A DNA stretch of 64,000 bases, taken from assembly GCF_000006405.1 (NCBI RefSeq), contig NW_003205333.1, positions 440,702 to 504,701 of the forward strand. The letters are read 5' to 3'. The position numbers and the translations under genes were made by a program. The DNA is from Perkinsus marinus ATCC 50983 (Eukaryota > Perkinsozoa > Perkinsida > Perkinsidae). Of this stretch, positions 21,493 through 33,591 are shown in pieces; the first letter of the stretch is position 1; each line of letters opens with the position of its first letter. A model generated the notes under the pieces. That model searched no databases. It was not told where the DNA came from and saw only the letters and a list, made by a program, of their open reading frames with translations.

Positions 21493-23236
21493 TGATGGTG
21501 TATGTTGGGGATTATCTATTGAGTACATCTATATCGTCATCCTCTGCCGGATTTCTATCCTTCTCGAAGACTGCTAAGTTAGCTGTACTAACCACACTTT
21601 GCTACTACTCCTGCTATGTTCATTAGGTGTATACTACTCGTCCAGTTTTTCATATTCGTCATACTTTTGTAGTGTTGTCTCTGTGCTCATCTCACTGCCA
21701 TTCCTTTACACCTTATTATCATTGCTCCATTTACATCGTCCAACAACTGCTATCCGTGGCAGTGCTCTGCTCACTGTACACGTTCCAACATCTCGTCCAT
21801 CACTTGCGTTGTAGTTATGGCTATATGCCGCATGAGTCCACGTAAGGCCTGAGGGAGTAGGAGGTTAGCGGAACCTTTGTTGCCATCACATCATCATTTT
21901 CATCGTTAGCTGGGCTTATCCCATCAGTAAGGTCAGCCCCTATCCTAACACGATGCATACAGACTGGGTTTGAATCCTCTGCATACAGAGAGTAACACTT
22001 TTAAGGAACTAGAAGCCCATCAACTACCCTAGATTCCTCTTCTGCGCACATCCCTACTACGCATCAGTACCATCACCGGAATACTCATTTCTCAGGTATT
22101 CGTTGCGGCGCTTGGCCTCATCGTTGCCGTCTTTTTGATGATTTAGTATTATCATCAACCATTGTTTTCGGAGGCACGCACTAGTATATGCTCAGTTATG
22201 ATAAGGAGACATCGTTGATGTCGCCAGTTCGCGTGAGGCATGAGGAGATACTAAGAAGACGAAATGAGGGCATGCAGCGAAAATCAGTTTTCTTAATGGC
22301 GTTGTTTCTCGTTGAACTGCAAGGGAGTGAACATGCTGTATCTCAAACCCGTCATGATATCAAGTATCATACGATTACGGTCTCAAGAACTGGGATGGCG
22401 ATGATATTCGTAGTGGCGCGTTATTATCGATTCATTAATGGAGTTACAAAAACAACGCAACTGCTGCGGCTACTGTAGAGAACAACGCACCGTGTCGTTG
22501 AATACGGGATTTGGACACTTGGTGGTTACATATCTGTACCCTTAATCATCACGCATGGGAATAGGTTCCAGCACATCATCGTCATGAGAGCATGATCATA
22601 CGTTCTATCAGCGCGGTGTTCTCGATCAATGAACTTAGCGCTTCAGAACCATTCATTTCCCGGTCCGAACCTGACAATATTCGAGACATGAGAGCTTTTG
22701 GGTGGATAGCAGCATGCCTGAGATGAGGCACAGAATCAGCTTCCGTATGTACCGAGGATATGTTGATGGGAATATCTCAATAGCTCTCAAAGAGGATACA
22801 GCCTCATTGACGGTATGGCCTGATATGGTTGTTGAGTAGGTACCACGTGTCCAACCTACGTGGAAGCTCGACTTCGAATCGTTCTGATACAACATCCTCG
22901 TCACTCATCCCGTTCCGTGATGCTGTGGAGGCAACGTGTTCAGCTGTGGCAAGGATGAACCACTTCTGGGCGGTGGACCTGATGCAAGGGGAGCTCGATG
23001 GTAATCACAGCTTTCGACGAGCCTGCGCACAGTTGATCATGCCATGAGGTGGTTGATATGAGAACTCTGGCGCGTGATCTTCCTCCGGTGCTGAGTTCTC
23101 TGCCAATTATGCATCTATACAGAATGTGCCCATGATTTTCACATCGAATGGCTCATGTACAGTATATCTGCTCTAAACGCAGCCTTCAGACACTCAAGGT
23201 CCTCTTCGGAGGATTTGAGGGGTCCTCTAAAATGGA
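21493..23236. other. Unassigned stretch
   Basis: I could not support a gene here. Short coding-like pieces occur: a plus-strand frame near 22188-22478 with RVRHEEILRRRNEGMQR, a minus-strand frame near 22060-22130 with EAKRRNEYLRNEYSG, and a minus-strand frame near 22653-22904. None joins to a neighbour in phase. No tRNA, repeat or mobile element is seen. Confidence 0.35.
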
Positions 23237-23978
23237 TTAGGTCCTCCTGAATCGATCCGTGCGTAGCTTGAACCTCTTGGGAAGAAGGCTATCTTGACGA
23301 ACTCCGGATTCTCCATGATTCTGTCTGGCTTCCATATCGTTATACTCCCTCGAAACTGCGAATGCCCAGTCTTGCATGATCGCCTCCGCGACTCGCTTGA
23401 TCGCTGTGGAATGCTCCTGACGGGGAACCAATGATGCCGTTTGGGGGAGAAGAATGATAGATAGGAACTCACCGGCTGCTGCATGTCGATAACTTCTTCA
23501 ATGGTTCTGACCTGAGATTAGGATGAGATATCGAAAATCGCCGTCTGCTGAATACCTGTGATTTCGCCAAGTCTCTGAGCTCTTCAATTCCCCAACTGGG
23601 CACACATGACTGTACACATGCCAGGGTCCAATCACGAGAAGGGTTGACTGCGAAACACATGAAAGCAGGGCCACCTCGGAGGACCTAGATCAACGTTAAA
23701 CTTCAAGTTATAATAGATAGTTTAACTGTGCAGCTGTCGGTCATTGTCCCAGCAGTGGAGTCGATCATTCTCCTTGCAGTAGCATGGAGAAGGGAGGCAT
23801 GTGCAAGGCTCAGTTTTGGTAGATGCTCCTTATCCTCTATGGTCTGTATCCATAGTTCCAGCACAAGATGGCCAGTGATGATGCTACAAGGATTGGTTCT
23901 CCCGTTGAATCGGCTATCTGCAACCAGTAGGCTACCATAGACTCGTGAATTGATCACCCTAGTCCCGATTAGAGTCAT
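23237..23978 (-). CDS. Hypothetical protein (C-terminal exons)
   Basis: Four exons join in phase on the minus strand. The first supported exon reads HLVLELWIQTIEDKEHL, LSLAHASLLHATARRM and IDSTAGTMTDSCT. The next has RGGPAFMCFAVNPSRDW and WGIEELRDLAKSQ, then VRTIEEVIDMQQP. The last has AIKRVAEAIMQDWAFAV and EYNDMEARQNHG, with a basic tail and a stop at 23237. Introns are about 42-60 nt with GT-AG ends. Further 5' exons may lie in 23980-24300, where an open frame with several cysteines occurs. The content is mixed helical; no family is recognised. Confidence 0.5.
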
Positions 23979-24781
23979 CCTGAACTACTCACAACATATT
24001 AGGTCGATGGTATTCAAAGAAGACATGTTCACAATCTTGTTCGCACTCTTGTGAGGTCATACCCAGAATACATCATGGTCCTGTTTATAGCTGATTCGAG
24101 ACCCTTCACCACAGGAGCTCTCCGCCCGACACCATGTACGTTTGTGATCTTTATCGAGGGCCAGTCGTTGGACGCCTGTCCACCCGCAACGGTCGGTCTG
24201 GGAGGAGTACCCTCCTAGACCTGTCAGACTTGGAGCTCTGATTAGAGCAAGGCATGACTTCTCTTGTGAACACATGTGAGATGGAACATCTGATTGTATT
24301 AATGACCCATCAACAGTAGACTATGATGCTGGAAATAGAGTTATGGGAAGAAGCATGCTGAATTCGTGTTATAGTTGTCATAGTTTACGATGCTATTGGA
24401 TTTTACAAAATCGATCTGATATGGACCTAAGACAATGCTGAAGATAGCACCTATCTCTAAAGTTTCCATGTAAATACCCTCACTGAGGGGCTAACAGTGA
24501 GGACTTACCTCTTCGGCTTCAGCGATAGCAGAGCGGTAGCTGAAACAATGAGGGTTCGGGTAACATCATCTCAACTGTTGAAGAACCCAAAGAATAAGAG
24601 CGCTATTATCGAATTCCTGTTGTTATCATTATGCCGGATAATTCGCAAGTGAAGCGAGCATAACCCATTTTTCTCACGGTTCTGGATAACAATGCTTCGT
24701 CGAGGAACCATGAGACCTTCGCTAGTCGTGTCGTGTACTTCAGGTGGGCAAGTTGCTGGTACTGCCAGAGCATTGTAAGTA

Positions 24782-26981
24782 TTAACCACCTATGAACAGG
24801 TTAACCGCGGATGAAAGCTCACTCCCTATTCTCACCTCGCCACCGTCGTTCTTGGGGCTCTTCTTGTTCTCCCCACCCCCATTGTCCGAATCCCCTCCTC
24901 GAGTCTGTCCGGGTAGGTTAGTGTGAACAGAGCCAAGAGGCTGCTGATGGGTGGTGGGATACTTCCTGTCAATGTCTGCGTCTTCTTGGGTATTGGCCCA
25001 GCCATTCAGACGATTAACGTCAGTATTCTCGTCATCTTTGTCGTTTGTTGCACTCGAATGATACTTGATAATTTTATTGATTTGCGTGATTTGAGCCACC
25101 GAAACCCTCTTCCCTCGTTTCATCGTCTCTTCTTCCATAATCTTATGGAAGGGCTCTACTGACCCATCTGGCTTCATGTGGGTTATAGCTGACCGGCGTC
25201 TTTCAAGATTGCCTCTCGGACCATATAGAGGTACTGCTGTCTCAATCGTCATACCCTATATATAGAGGGATGTATAGGGAGCAAACGCAATATGTAATTA
25301 GCCTTACGCTATGCAACTCCTCATCGTTGGACACGTGTTGTTGCTGAGCACGATCATGATTTGATATCACACCATCCCGAATAACCCCGGAGCTATAGTC
25401 ATAGAGGGGAGAAGTGAGTGAGCGTTGACTGGCGGCCTCTGAGACAGTGAGGTTGGCGGCCGGAGGGCCTAAACACCATCGATCTCAGTGGACTTAGTCG
25501 AGTATGGTTACCCTCGAAAAGATCGAAGATATATGACTTGGCTGCGGAATCAGACGCAGGGATCTCGAATCGTTTTATGCAAAAGGGATGTTCAAGACAT
25601 TCCAAGACTGATGCTCGTTCGGTCGTTCGCTTTACCAATAACCTGTACTGGGCGTAGACAAATAGCAATGGGAATTAGGTACTTGTTCTGTATCAAATCA
25701 TAAAGGTCTTCATCGACCCACTTCAGACGGATGGGTACTCGGACTTGTGTAGTGTTACTCGCGAGCCAATCGAAGAATGCGACACTATCCCCAGTCCGGT
25801 CGTAAAGAGACACGTATTTGCTCTGTTACAATCATGATCCTCATAAGAAAGCATGGTAGTTACTTCAAGAGCAGGTTTAGCTAGGATTAAGTCCAATGCT
25901 GTGACACCAACTGACCATACGTCCATCATACGAGATATGCGCAGTGCCTCACTGCCATCGACCAGAGCCTGTTGAGAGACTGATAACCGATGGACCAATG
26001 ATGATCTCATGGAATACCCTAGCGAATTCGGGTGCACAATACAGTGGCGTGAAGGATACTGTATTGTCGTCCAGATCTATTGTCGTTGACGCTGGTACCT
26101 AAATAATAGTCTTATGAATCCTGGATGGATATTGGTCTCGACCCTTACAGCTCCATCAACATCGATAAGCTTCCAATCATCTTCCACGCGCATGATATTC
26201 CCTGGTTTGATGTCCAAATGCACGAGGCCCTTTGCGTGTAAGATAGCTGTAATGGAGATGAGTGATCTTATCTGAATAGTGTATGCCGTATTGAATGCTC
26301 ATGCTGTCTCTGTGAGGGACATGGTATATGGTATACCGTATATCTCACCACATGATGGACTTCCCACATCTCCATCGGGTCTCTAGCCTCCCGTCTATCG
26401 TTGAGGTAATCCTCCAGCGTATATGAGGCTAGTTCCAATACAACATAACAATGTCCATCTCGAGCAGGTGATGGATGTCCATCACAATCTTGACTGTAAT
26501 CTAATAACTTCACCTAATGATGATGAGACGACATGATAACGGCATGCAAGACGATGGGTTGCTTCCCTACAAAGACTTTCCGTGGATCAAGCCTCGCTTG
26601 AGCGAGGAGCTCTTTGGCTTGGTTTGGATATTCTCCCTGCTCCTTGTGGATATCTGCTATTCTGAAGCTCTCTGTTGCTTTCCGGTGTACTTCATTCTTA
26701 TGCAATGGTTCTTGCAGATGTTTGAGTATCTCTATCTGTTCGACGAGTGCGGCGACCAACAGCATCAGTAGTAGTAGCAGCTGATGCTGATGATGATAAC
26801 GTGTGTTCAATACCTGTCTCTTGAACTTCCCATATACACTAGGTGAGTTGTCTATGTAGGTTTTGATTGCAACATCTCTCTTAAGCCGTTTATCAAATGC
26901 TTTCCTGACCACTGAGAACGATCCTTGCCCCAGGAAGTCAGTCCCTCTAACCAGATACCTATATAATACACAGCTTCTCAT
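24782..26981 (-). CDS. Ser/Thr protein kinase with TPR-like insertion and long tail
   Basis: Kinase motifs appear in order: Gly-loop LGQGSFSVV, VAIK lysine, helix C (KFKRQIEILKHLQE), strand 4-5 (VKLLDYSQD, CYVVLELASYTL), catalytic loop HLDIKPGNI, metal site DVDG (usually DFG), FTPLYCAPEFARVF, DVWSVGVTALDL and VLECLEHPFC. Between helix C and strand 4 lies an insertion of about 50 residues; FRIADIHKEQGEY and AKELLAQARLDP match a tetratricopeptide motif. The HRD Arg is Leu and DFG Phe is Val, but the catalytic Asp residues remain, so activity is plausible. The frame continues past the kinase domain through phased introns into a hydrophilic tail (EPFHKIMEEETMKRGKRVSV), stopping at 24782. One more splice could extend it to about 24571. 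Confidence 0.8.
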
Positions 26982-28052
26982 AGTACGGGGTATTCCCGGT
27001 AGTTTGCAGCCTTCATGCGTACAACGCGATAGTGAACACAGAGAACATTTACATGAATGATTTACCGGTCCATTATCGTGGTCTTCCAGCTCAATTCTCT
27101 GCCCAACCGTTTGAAATCATGCTCCCTCTCCAACAGAATGGACATATTTTGACCACGGAAATTACCCTGCGACACTGCAACGACTTACTTATTCTGTACA
27201 CATCTCACTCTACCAGTCCCTCCCCGACGAAACCCGAGCTTCGGCAACAGAACCGTCCGACATGTATCGAAACTTACAATACATGTCGTCCCTGGCCGTT
27301 TCAACGGCTTACTTACACTCGCACGAAGTCGTAGAGAAAGGCGACCTTGCAGAGTAATTTGCTACGTATACTAAGCCCGTGAGGGCGAGCCCACAATCGG
27401 AGGGATAGGTGATGATGATGAATCATCATTGATGGTGAAGAGTGGATAGCCGATGAACAGTGAGCGTTGAGATAAGCACCCTCGTTATTTTCTTCACGGA
27501 AGCTTTAACAGTGCACGCCGTCATGTTCTGTGCTGGAACGAACCATATCCGCACTTGAGGCTTCGGCTTCCATACTCGTTTGTTTTACCTTCTCCTGGCT
27601 GACAAGGTCAACTCTGCCCTAGCATGTGAGTCGCACCAGTGACATTCCATTTAGTGATTTGTATTGACGCGAGTATTCGAAATCAATTCGGATAATGGTC
27701 TGATGCGGAGTGGAACTCTCGCTGTGGGAGTGTCGATGTAAGAGGGAGCTGACTAGCCGAGAGGGTGGTCGAAGGTAGAATATGGCTGCGAGGCTATCTT
27801 CAATGTGAATACAGGAATGTCACATCCCTCAGAATTTTCATATGGTCACCAACACATGTGGTTGAAGACGTGTATATTCTCCCGATCTGGCTATAATCAT
27901 CGAAATCAGTTCCTCCCATACGATGATGCAGTTGAAGCGATCCATAACATCAGATGCCCAACGGACAAGGCAGCAGTGGTAATTTGAAACACAACACTGA
28001 GCACAAGGTTCTCCTGGTCAGTCTGCGACTAAATCGAGTATCCCATCAGCAG
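26982..28052. other. Unassigned stretch
   Basis: This stretch lies upstream of the kinase. Frames near 27032-27334 and 27805-27987 (plus) lack motifs or neighbours. No RNA gene or repeat is seen. Confidence 0.4.
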
Positions 28053-28264
28053 TTAATCCTCACAATGGTACAATCGCCAGCTGATTGGCAGCTGCTTTTC
28101 CAGGTAATCAACATTTCGCATGGTGCGATGATACCTGATAACATTTGATATGATGATCTCCATGGCCAGCTTCTCAAGTGCGGTGAGTTAATGATCCAAA
28201 CTGCCGGGTAAACTGCCCGTCCAGGATAATCCTCGAGCAACTCCCTCCACTCAAGGACCTCGAC
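28053..28264 (-). CDS. Small hypothetical coding fragment
   Basis: Two minus-strand segments join in phase across a possible 29-nt GT-AG intron. The first has VLEWRELLEDYPGRAVYP. The second has KLAMEIIISNVIRYHRT and RNVDYLEKQLPISWRLYHCE, stopping at 28053. The helical, charged pattern looks like protein, but there is no ATG at the 5' edge and an in-frame stop lies just upstream. It may be the last exons of a spliced gene or a remnant. Confidence 0.4.
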
Positions 28265-29012
28265 GAGTACCCGAGATAATGGTCAGTGATGTACTGTTGT
28301 TGTAGGTGTCACAAACCCTCACAAACGTAACGAACCAACATCACCTTCACTAAGAGAGTTGATTCGCTCACGACTGCATCTACGCAGGGGACCGAGGGAG
28401 CAAGGTCCTTCGAACATCCACGGACGAGACATTACCTTGACAGGAAGAGATTCGAGTCTCTTTCGTAGCTCTACTTGCTGAGTGTACACGTTATATTCAA
28501 GGTAAGGTGACACTCGCCGAGGATATCCTCCTTGTACCACTTCGAAGCCACTTAGACACACAACAATAAGCAAGTTTGAAAATCCAAACTCGGGTGCGGA
28601 ATGACACGGGAAATAAAAAAAAAGTCTAGCATGAAAATAATCACATGTTGTAAGCCCGTCGGAGAGCATTCATTCATCAAACAATGCGAGCTTTGTCGTC
28701 TTCGGGCAGAGGACAGTGCCTGATTTGAACGAAACGATAAAGAATAGTCTCACATCGAAACAGCGCCAAGATAATACCAGCGACAACACTACACAGGGGA
28801 TCTCGATTGCATTCCCCAGAATATATGACGAGAGACTATTATCGTCTCGAGAAAGGTCGGTACGACACATCTGCACCGGAATGATGTCCCAGTGCCGATT
28901 ACCATCCTGAGTCGCCTAAGTAGTCCTCATTATATACACCCTATGGGTTGAGATGCCTAGTGCTGCAAGTTACCGCATGCATTCCCGTGCTATCGATAAA
29001 GAATTCCCGAGC
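28265..29012. other. Unassigned stretch
   Basis: This stretch contains minus-strand open frames (28319-28669 and 28670-28876). One has a hydrophobic segment followed by GFEVVQGGYPRRVSPYLEYN, which might be exons of a small membrane protein. Frame joins could not be established. Confidence 0.3.
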
Positions 29013-30627
29013 TTACTCTTCCAAGTTCAACGAACGTTGTAATGCATCATTCCATCTCCGCCTGACAGTCCCTCTCTGTGCCAATGCATCTGGGCGTGGT
29101 GTTATCTTCCTATGGCCACCAAGATTAGATATGAGACTCTGTAGAGGAACCTTATCCCAGAAGTGCACCGCCAATCCAGCAGCATAAGCAACCCCAAAAG
29201 AAGTGAACTCTATCAATTCAGCAGGGTATATGTCCTTCAATAGTGCATCAGCCTGCATCTGTAAGAACAATGCGTTCCTGGTCATACCACCATCGACATA
29301 GAACATCTCCAATGGGCGACCAATATGCTTTTCCATAGCTTCTACCACATCTAACACCTGAAGGGCCACTGCTTCCAACACTGCCCGACATATGTGGGCT
29401 TTCGTAGTCCCCAAGGTCATGCCAGTAATAACTGCCCGTGCATCAGGACGCCAATACGGTGCGAATAGACCAGTGAAGGCAGGTACGAAGGTGACCCCTC
29501 CGGTATTGGGAACTGTGAGGGCCAACTTCTCAATTTCATCAGGTGTCTCAATGAGTTGTAGTTTATCACACAACCATTGAACTGCCCGCCCAGTATTAGC
29601 AATCGAGCCTTCAAGTGCATAGTAGACATCACCACCCTCTCTTTGAAATGCCACCGTTGTGAGTATACCGAATGATGCTGGTACGATCTGTTGGCCTGTG
29701 TTGACCAACATGAAACAACCCTTACCAAGCGTCATCTTCCCTTGACCCTCCTGTATGCAACCATGACCGACCAATGCAGATTGTTGATCACCGAGTATAG
29801 CAGTAATAGGTACGTCACGCACTGCGGAGTGTAGTTGATGAGAGGACATGATACCAATGTATCCAGAGCTTGGCACAATCTTGGGAAGAGTCTCAAGTGG
29901 TATATTGAGCTCATGACAAACCTCTTCCGACCATGACAAGGTCTTAAGGTCCATCAACATATACCTGAAGGGGACCAGCAATCCACGACTTGACAATATC
30001 ACGATACCACGCAGGTAATTGATGTACATGACGACATGCTGTACGACGAGCTCACCTTGATGCATTGGTAACATCAGTGACATGTATTCCACCATTATTA
30101 TGTCCACCAGTTAGGTTATATGTAAGCCATGAATCGACTGTACCAAAAAGGCATCTTCCTTCCTTTACTGCATCACTAACTTCATCAACATTATCCAATA
30201 ACCATCTTATCTTGAGTGCAGTAAAATAAGTGCTGATGGGCAATCCAGTAATATGACGGAATCTATCTTTACTACCATCCATGGTGAGAGCCTTTACAGT
30301 ATCATAAGTCCTCAGATCCAACCATACAATAGCGTTATATAATGGTTTACCAGTTACCTTATCCCATGCTATAACTGTCTCACGCTGATTAGTTATACCA
30401 ACTGCTGTTATACTACCATAGGGTACTATCAATTCTGCCACCTCGTTAACTGATTTAATTGTTGATTCTAATATAGCATATGGATCCTGTTCACACCATC
30501 CTGGATTAGGATATTTCTGTTCGAAGAAATACTGTCTAGAGTGAGCTAGCCTGGCATCTTTCGGGAAGAGAGCTGCCTTAGCCGAAGTCGTACCAACATT
30601 AATAGCAAGAACATACTCAGATGACAT
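29013..30627 (-). CDS. Glycerol kinase paralogue A (diverged active site)
   Basis: This is a FGGY-family kinase that would phosphorylate glycerol with ATP. The start is the ATG at 30627 (MSSEYVLAIN) and the intron is 29965-30055 (91 nt). Shared family blocks are GITNQRETVIAWDK, PITAILGDQQSAL (catalytic Asp), YWRPDARAVITGMTLGTTK and YVDGGMTRNALFLQMQADALL. Unlike paralogue B, the phosphate-site motif is NVGTTSAK, not DQGTTSSR, and the second nucleotide-site motif is LGKGCFM, not YGTGCFM. These are positions expected to touch ATP/Mg, so activity may be altered. The segment 30051-30525 is identical to B. It is about 505 residues. A transcription unit in tandem with B, 339 bp apart, is likely. Confidence 0.9.
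30051..30525 (-). repeat. 475-bp block identical to 31978-32452
   Basis: Every base in this block matches the second glycerol kinase copy by line-by-line reading. It ends 5 nt inside the intron on one side and within the FEQ codons on the other. Flanking coding sequence is clearly diverged. Confidence 0.95.
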
Positions 30628-30966
30628 GTGCTGGGACGAGATACAATAGGATATGATAACTTTCAAAAATGTATAAAGAGTCTGGGAACAAACCGTACCA
30701 AGAGTAGGTTAACTCAGAACTTCGGTAGAAAATGGTCAAATCATTCAAGTACAAGATCACCATCCGATCAAAAAACTAATAGTAAGAAGGGGAACTACGA
30801 TAACATTATTGCCTTGATCATGGGGCTATAGTTGGAAACTAAAAAATCACCTAGGGTAACCGTATCCCGATGGTTCTAGCAGATTGTCTGCTGTTGTTGT
30901 TATTCATCGGGTAGAGGGCAGTATCTGGTCAACACTCATTAGTATTAGCCCTACTAGTATGGTATC

Positions 30967-32629
30967 TTACTCCTCTAGACCTAAAGATCTTTGTAAGGCA
31001 TCATTCCATCTTCTCATAATAGCCCTCTTCCGCTCTAATGCAGCTGGGTGAGGCTCCACCTTTCGATGGCCTCCTAGATTGACTATCAATTCCTGCAATG
31101 GTACTTTCCATAAATCTAAAGCTAGACCAGCAGCATAGGCAGCACCAAACGCAGTAGTCTCTGCCATCATAGCAGGGTATATATCCTTAGGTAAGAAGTC
31201 TGCCTGCATTTGCATCAATAGATTATTACTGGTCATACCACCATCAGCATAGAACTCCGATAATGGGTGTTCTAATTCTCGTTCCATAACCCTCACAACA
31301 TCTACCACCTGTAATGCTACACCTTCCAGTACCGCCCTGCATATATGGGCCTTAGTAGTGCCCAAAGTCATGCCAGCAATTACAGCCCTAGCATCGGGAC
31401 GCCAATGTGGAGTGAATAGACCAGAGAAGGCAGGTACTACAGTAACACCAGCTGTATTGGGTACTGTACTGGCCAATTCCTCTACCTCTGGTGCCGATTC
31501 TATTACACCCAGTTGATCGCGTAGCCATTGTACAGCTCTGCCAGCTATAGCTATCGAACCTTCCAATGCGTATTTCACAGGGCTTCCCTCTCGCTGGAAT
31601 GCTACTGTGGTTAGGAGACCAAATGATGATTGTATAATCTTATCGCCGGTATTGGCTAGCATGAAGCATCCTGTGCCGTAGGTACACTTAGCCTGACCAT
31701 CTTCTACACAACCATGGCCTAGTAACGCTGACTGTTGATCACCCAATATGGCTGTTATTGGTACATTAAGGAGAGAGGGATGTAACTCCAAGCCATGGTG
31801 TGATGGTGATTCAGCTATGGTACCAATATGTCCACAAGATGGTACTATATTGGGCAAGGTGTCGATAGGTATACCTAGCTCATTACAAATGTCTTCACAC
31901 CATTCAAGCTTCGACAGGTCCATCAGCATGTATCTACATGGCAAGCCTAAAGTTGTGCAATGGCAACTGGCAGGACTCTCACCTTGATGCATTGGTAACA
32001 TCAGTGACATGTATTCCACCATTATTATGTCCACCAGTTAGGTTATATGTAAGCCATGAATCGACTGTACCAAAAAGGCATCTTCCTTCCTTTACTGCAT
32101 CACTAACTTCATCAACATTATCCAATAACCATCTTATCTTGAGTGCAGTAAAATAAGTGCTGATGGGCAATCCAGTAATATGACGGAATCTATCTTTACT
32201 ACCATCCATGGTGAGAGCCTTTACAGTATCATAAGTCCTCAGATCCAACCATACAATAGCGTTATATAATGGTTTACCAGTTACCTTATCCCATGCTATA
32301 ACTGTCTCACGCTGATTAGTTATACCAACTGCTGTTATACTACCATAGGGTACTATCAATTCTGCCACCTCGTTAACTGATTTAATTGTTGATTCTAATA
32401 TAGCATATGGATCCTGTTCACACCATCCTGGATTAGGATATTTCTGTTCGAAAGGATAACCCTTTACGTGCAGCACCTGAGCATCATCTCCGAATATAAT
32501 CGCCCGTGAAGAGGTAGTTCCCTGGTCTATAGCTAGAACATACTTTGCATGCTCATTACTACCACCAAGATTGGCCATGTTATAATCACAACGGGAATAC
32601 AAACTGCCTGCGGCTCCAACTACTGACAT
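30967..32629 (-). CDS. Glycerol kinase paralogue B
   Basis: This enzyme makes sn-glycerol 3-phosphate from glycerol and ATP. The start is the ATG at 32629, giving a leader (MSVVGAAGSLYSR) that could be an organelle-targeting end; a second ATG at 32578 would give a cytosolic form. The intron is 31934-31982 (49 nt). Conserved blocks are AIDQGTTSSRAIIF, NQRETVIAWDK, AILGDQQSALLGHG, TYGTGCFMLANTG and YADGGMTSNNLLMQ, all as in active enzymes. It is about 535 residues with the leader. Codons 31978-32452 are identical to paralogue A. Stop at 30967. Confidence 0.92.
31978..32452 (-). repeat. 475-bp block identical to 30051-30525
   Basis: This is the second member of the identical pair, offset by 1927 bp, in the same orientation. 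It encodes the conserved core from the FEQKYPNPGW motif to the exon-intron junction. Confidence 0.95.
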
Positions 32630-33013
32630 CCTAACTCGAGTTTATAACGCACAAGCTGTTACACTTGGCAGTAAGATCGCTTACGAAGACTACAAAGAGC
32701 ATAAGTTGAGATGTGGAATGTATGTTGTACCTTTTGCAAATCTCGCCTAATAGATAGAAGTTAAACCATAGCTCAACTTCATTGCAACGACACCGCAACA
32801 ACTGCTTCACAGAATGTTCTGTAGAAGAGCATCAAGGCTTGAGCATCAGAATCCCCGAAAAACTGCTGATTTATACTTGACAACTCAATACATTATACTC
32901 ATCATTTCCAAGTCTCGTCCTAGTCCATCAAAGTGTCTCGTCTTGCGGATGTAGAAGTGATATTATTAGATGTATTACACAACTACGATGGCATTGTCGT
33001 CATCAGCATCAAC
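32630..33013. other. Intergenic stretch
   Basis: This is upstream of glycerol kinase B and downstream of RPL35A. No open frame or motif beyond their untranslated regions was seen. Confidence 0.5.
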
Positions 33014-33591
33014 TTAGACACGAGAGGGGTAGAGCATGACACGGACCATAGAGCCGTAGGCCTTCGGGGGAAGGTTCTTCTTGAAGTTGCAACGGACAGT
33101 ACCAGCGTTACCGTGAGCGCGCATAACCTTGCCCCACATGCACTGAAAGAAGGAACGGAATGAGAGTACAACATGCAAGCGAGCTGATATAGACCAATCT
33201 AGAATCCATAGTATACTATGAGCTGCGATTAGGATGCCCTGTTATTACTCGGAACTTGGAGCCGTTCTTGACTGTGTTGGTCTTGAAGACGTAGGCGATA
33301 CGCTTGCCAAGGTAGAAATCGACATCCTCAGTGCAGTGGACACCCTCGATCTTCACCAAAGCCTGGTTCATATGAGTGTTGCACTGAAAACAAAGAACAA
33401 GCATGATGGCAATAAGACCCACGGCGTCTAAGTTGGCATGCAGAAATATTCTCAAACCGCGTCGTAGAAGTGGTATTACGAGATCGTATTACCTTGGAAC
33501 GCTTGGGTCCCATGAGCACACCCTTGGAGTAAAGGCGTACGGGCTGCTTGGTGCGGCGGCCACCCTTTGCTTGGAAACGCTTCTCGGGCAT
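33014..33591 (-). CDS. RPL35A: 60S ribosomal protein L35A (eL33)
   Basis: This is a structural protein of the large ribosomal subunit. The start is the ATG at 33591 ([14 protein letters not shown]). Exon 1 has [16 protein letters not shown]. After a GT-AG intron, exon 2 has [20 protein letters not shown] and [20 protein letters not shown]. After a second intron, the last exon reads [28 protein letters not shown] and ends RVMLYPSRV with a stop at 33014. This is the canonical order of eL33 motifs, including the VRVMLYPS end. Confidence 0.93.

Noticed and set aside
21900-22000. tRNA-like B-box sequence (GGTTTGAATCC)
   Set aside because: No acceptor, D-arm or anticodon stem forms around it.
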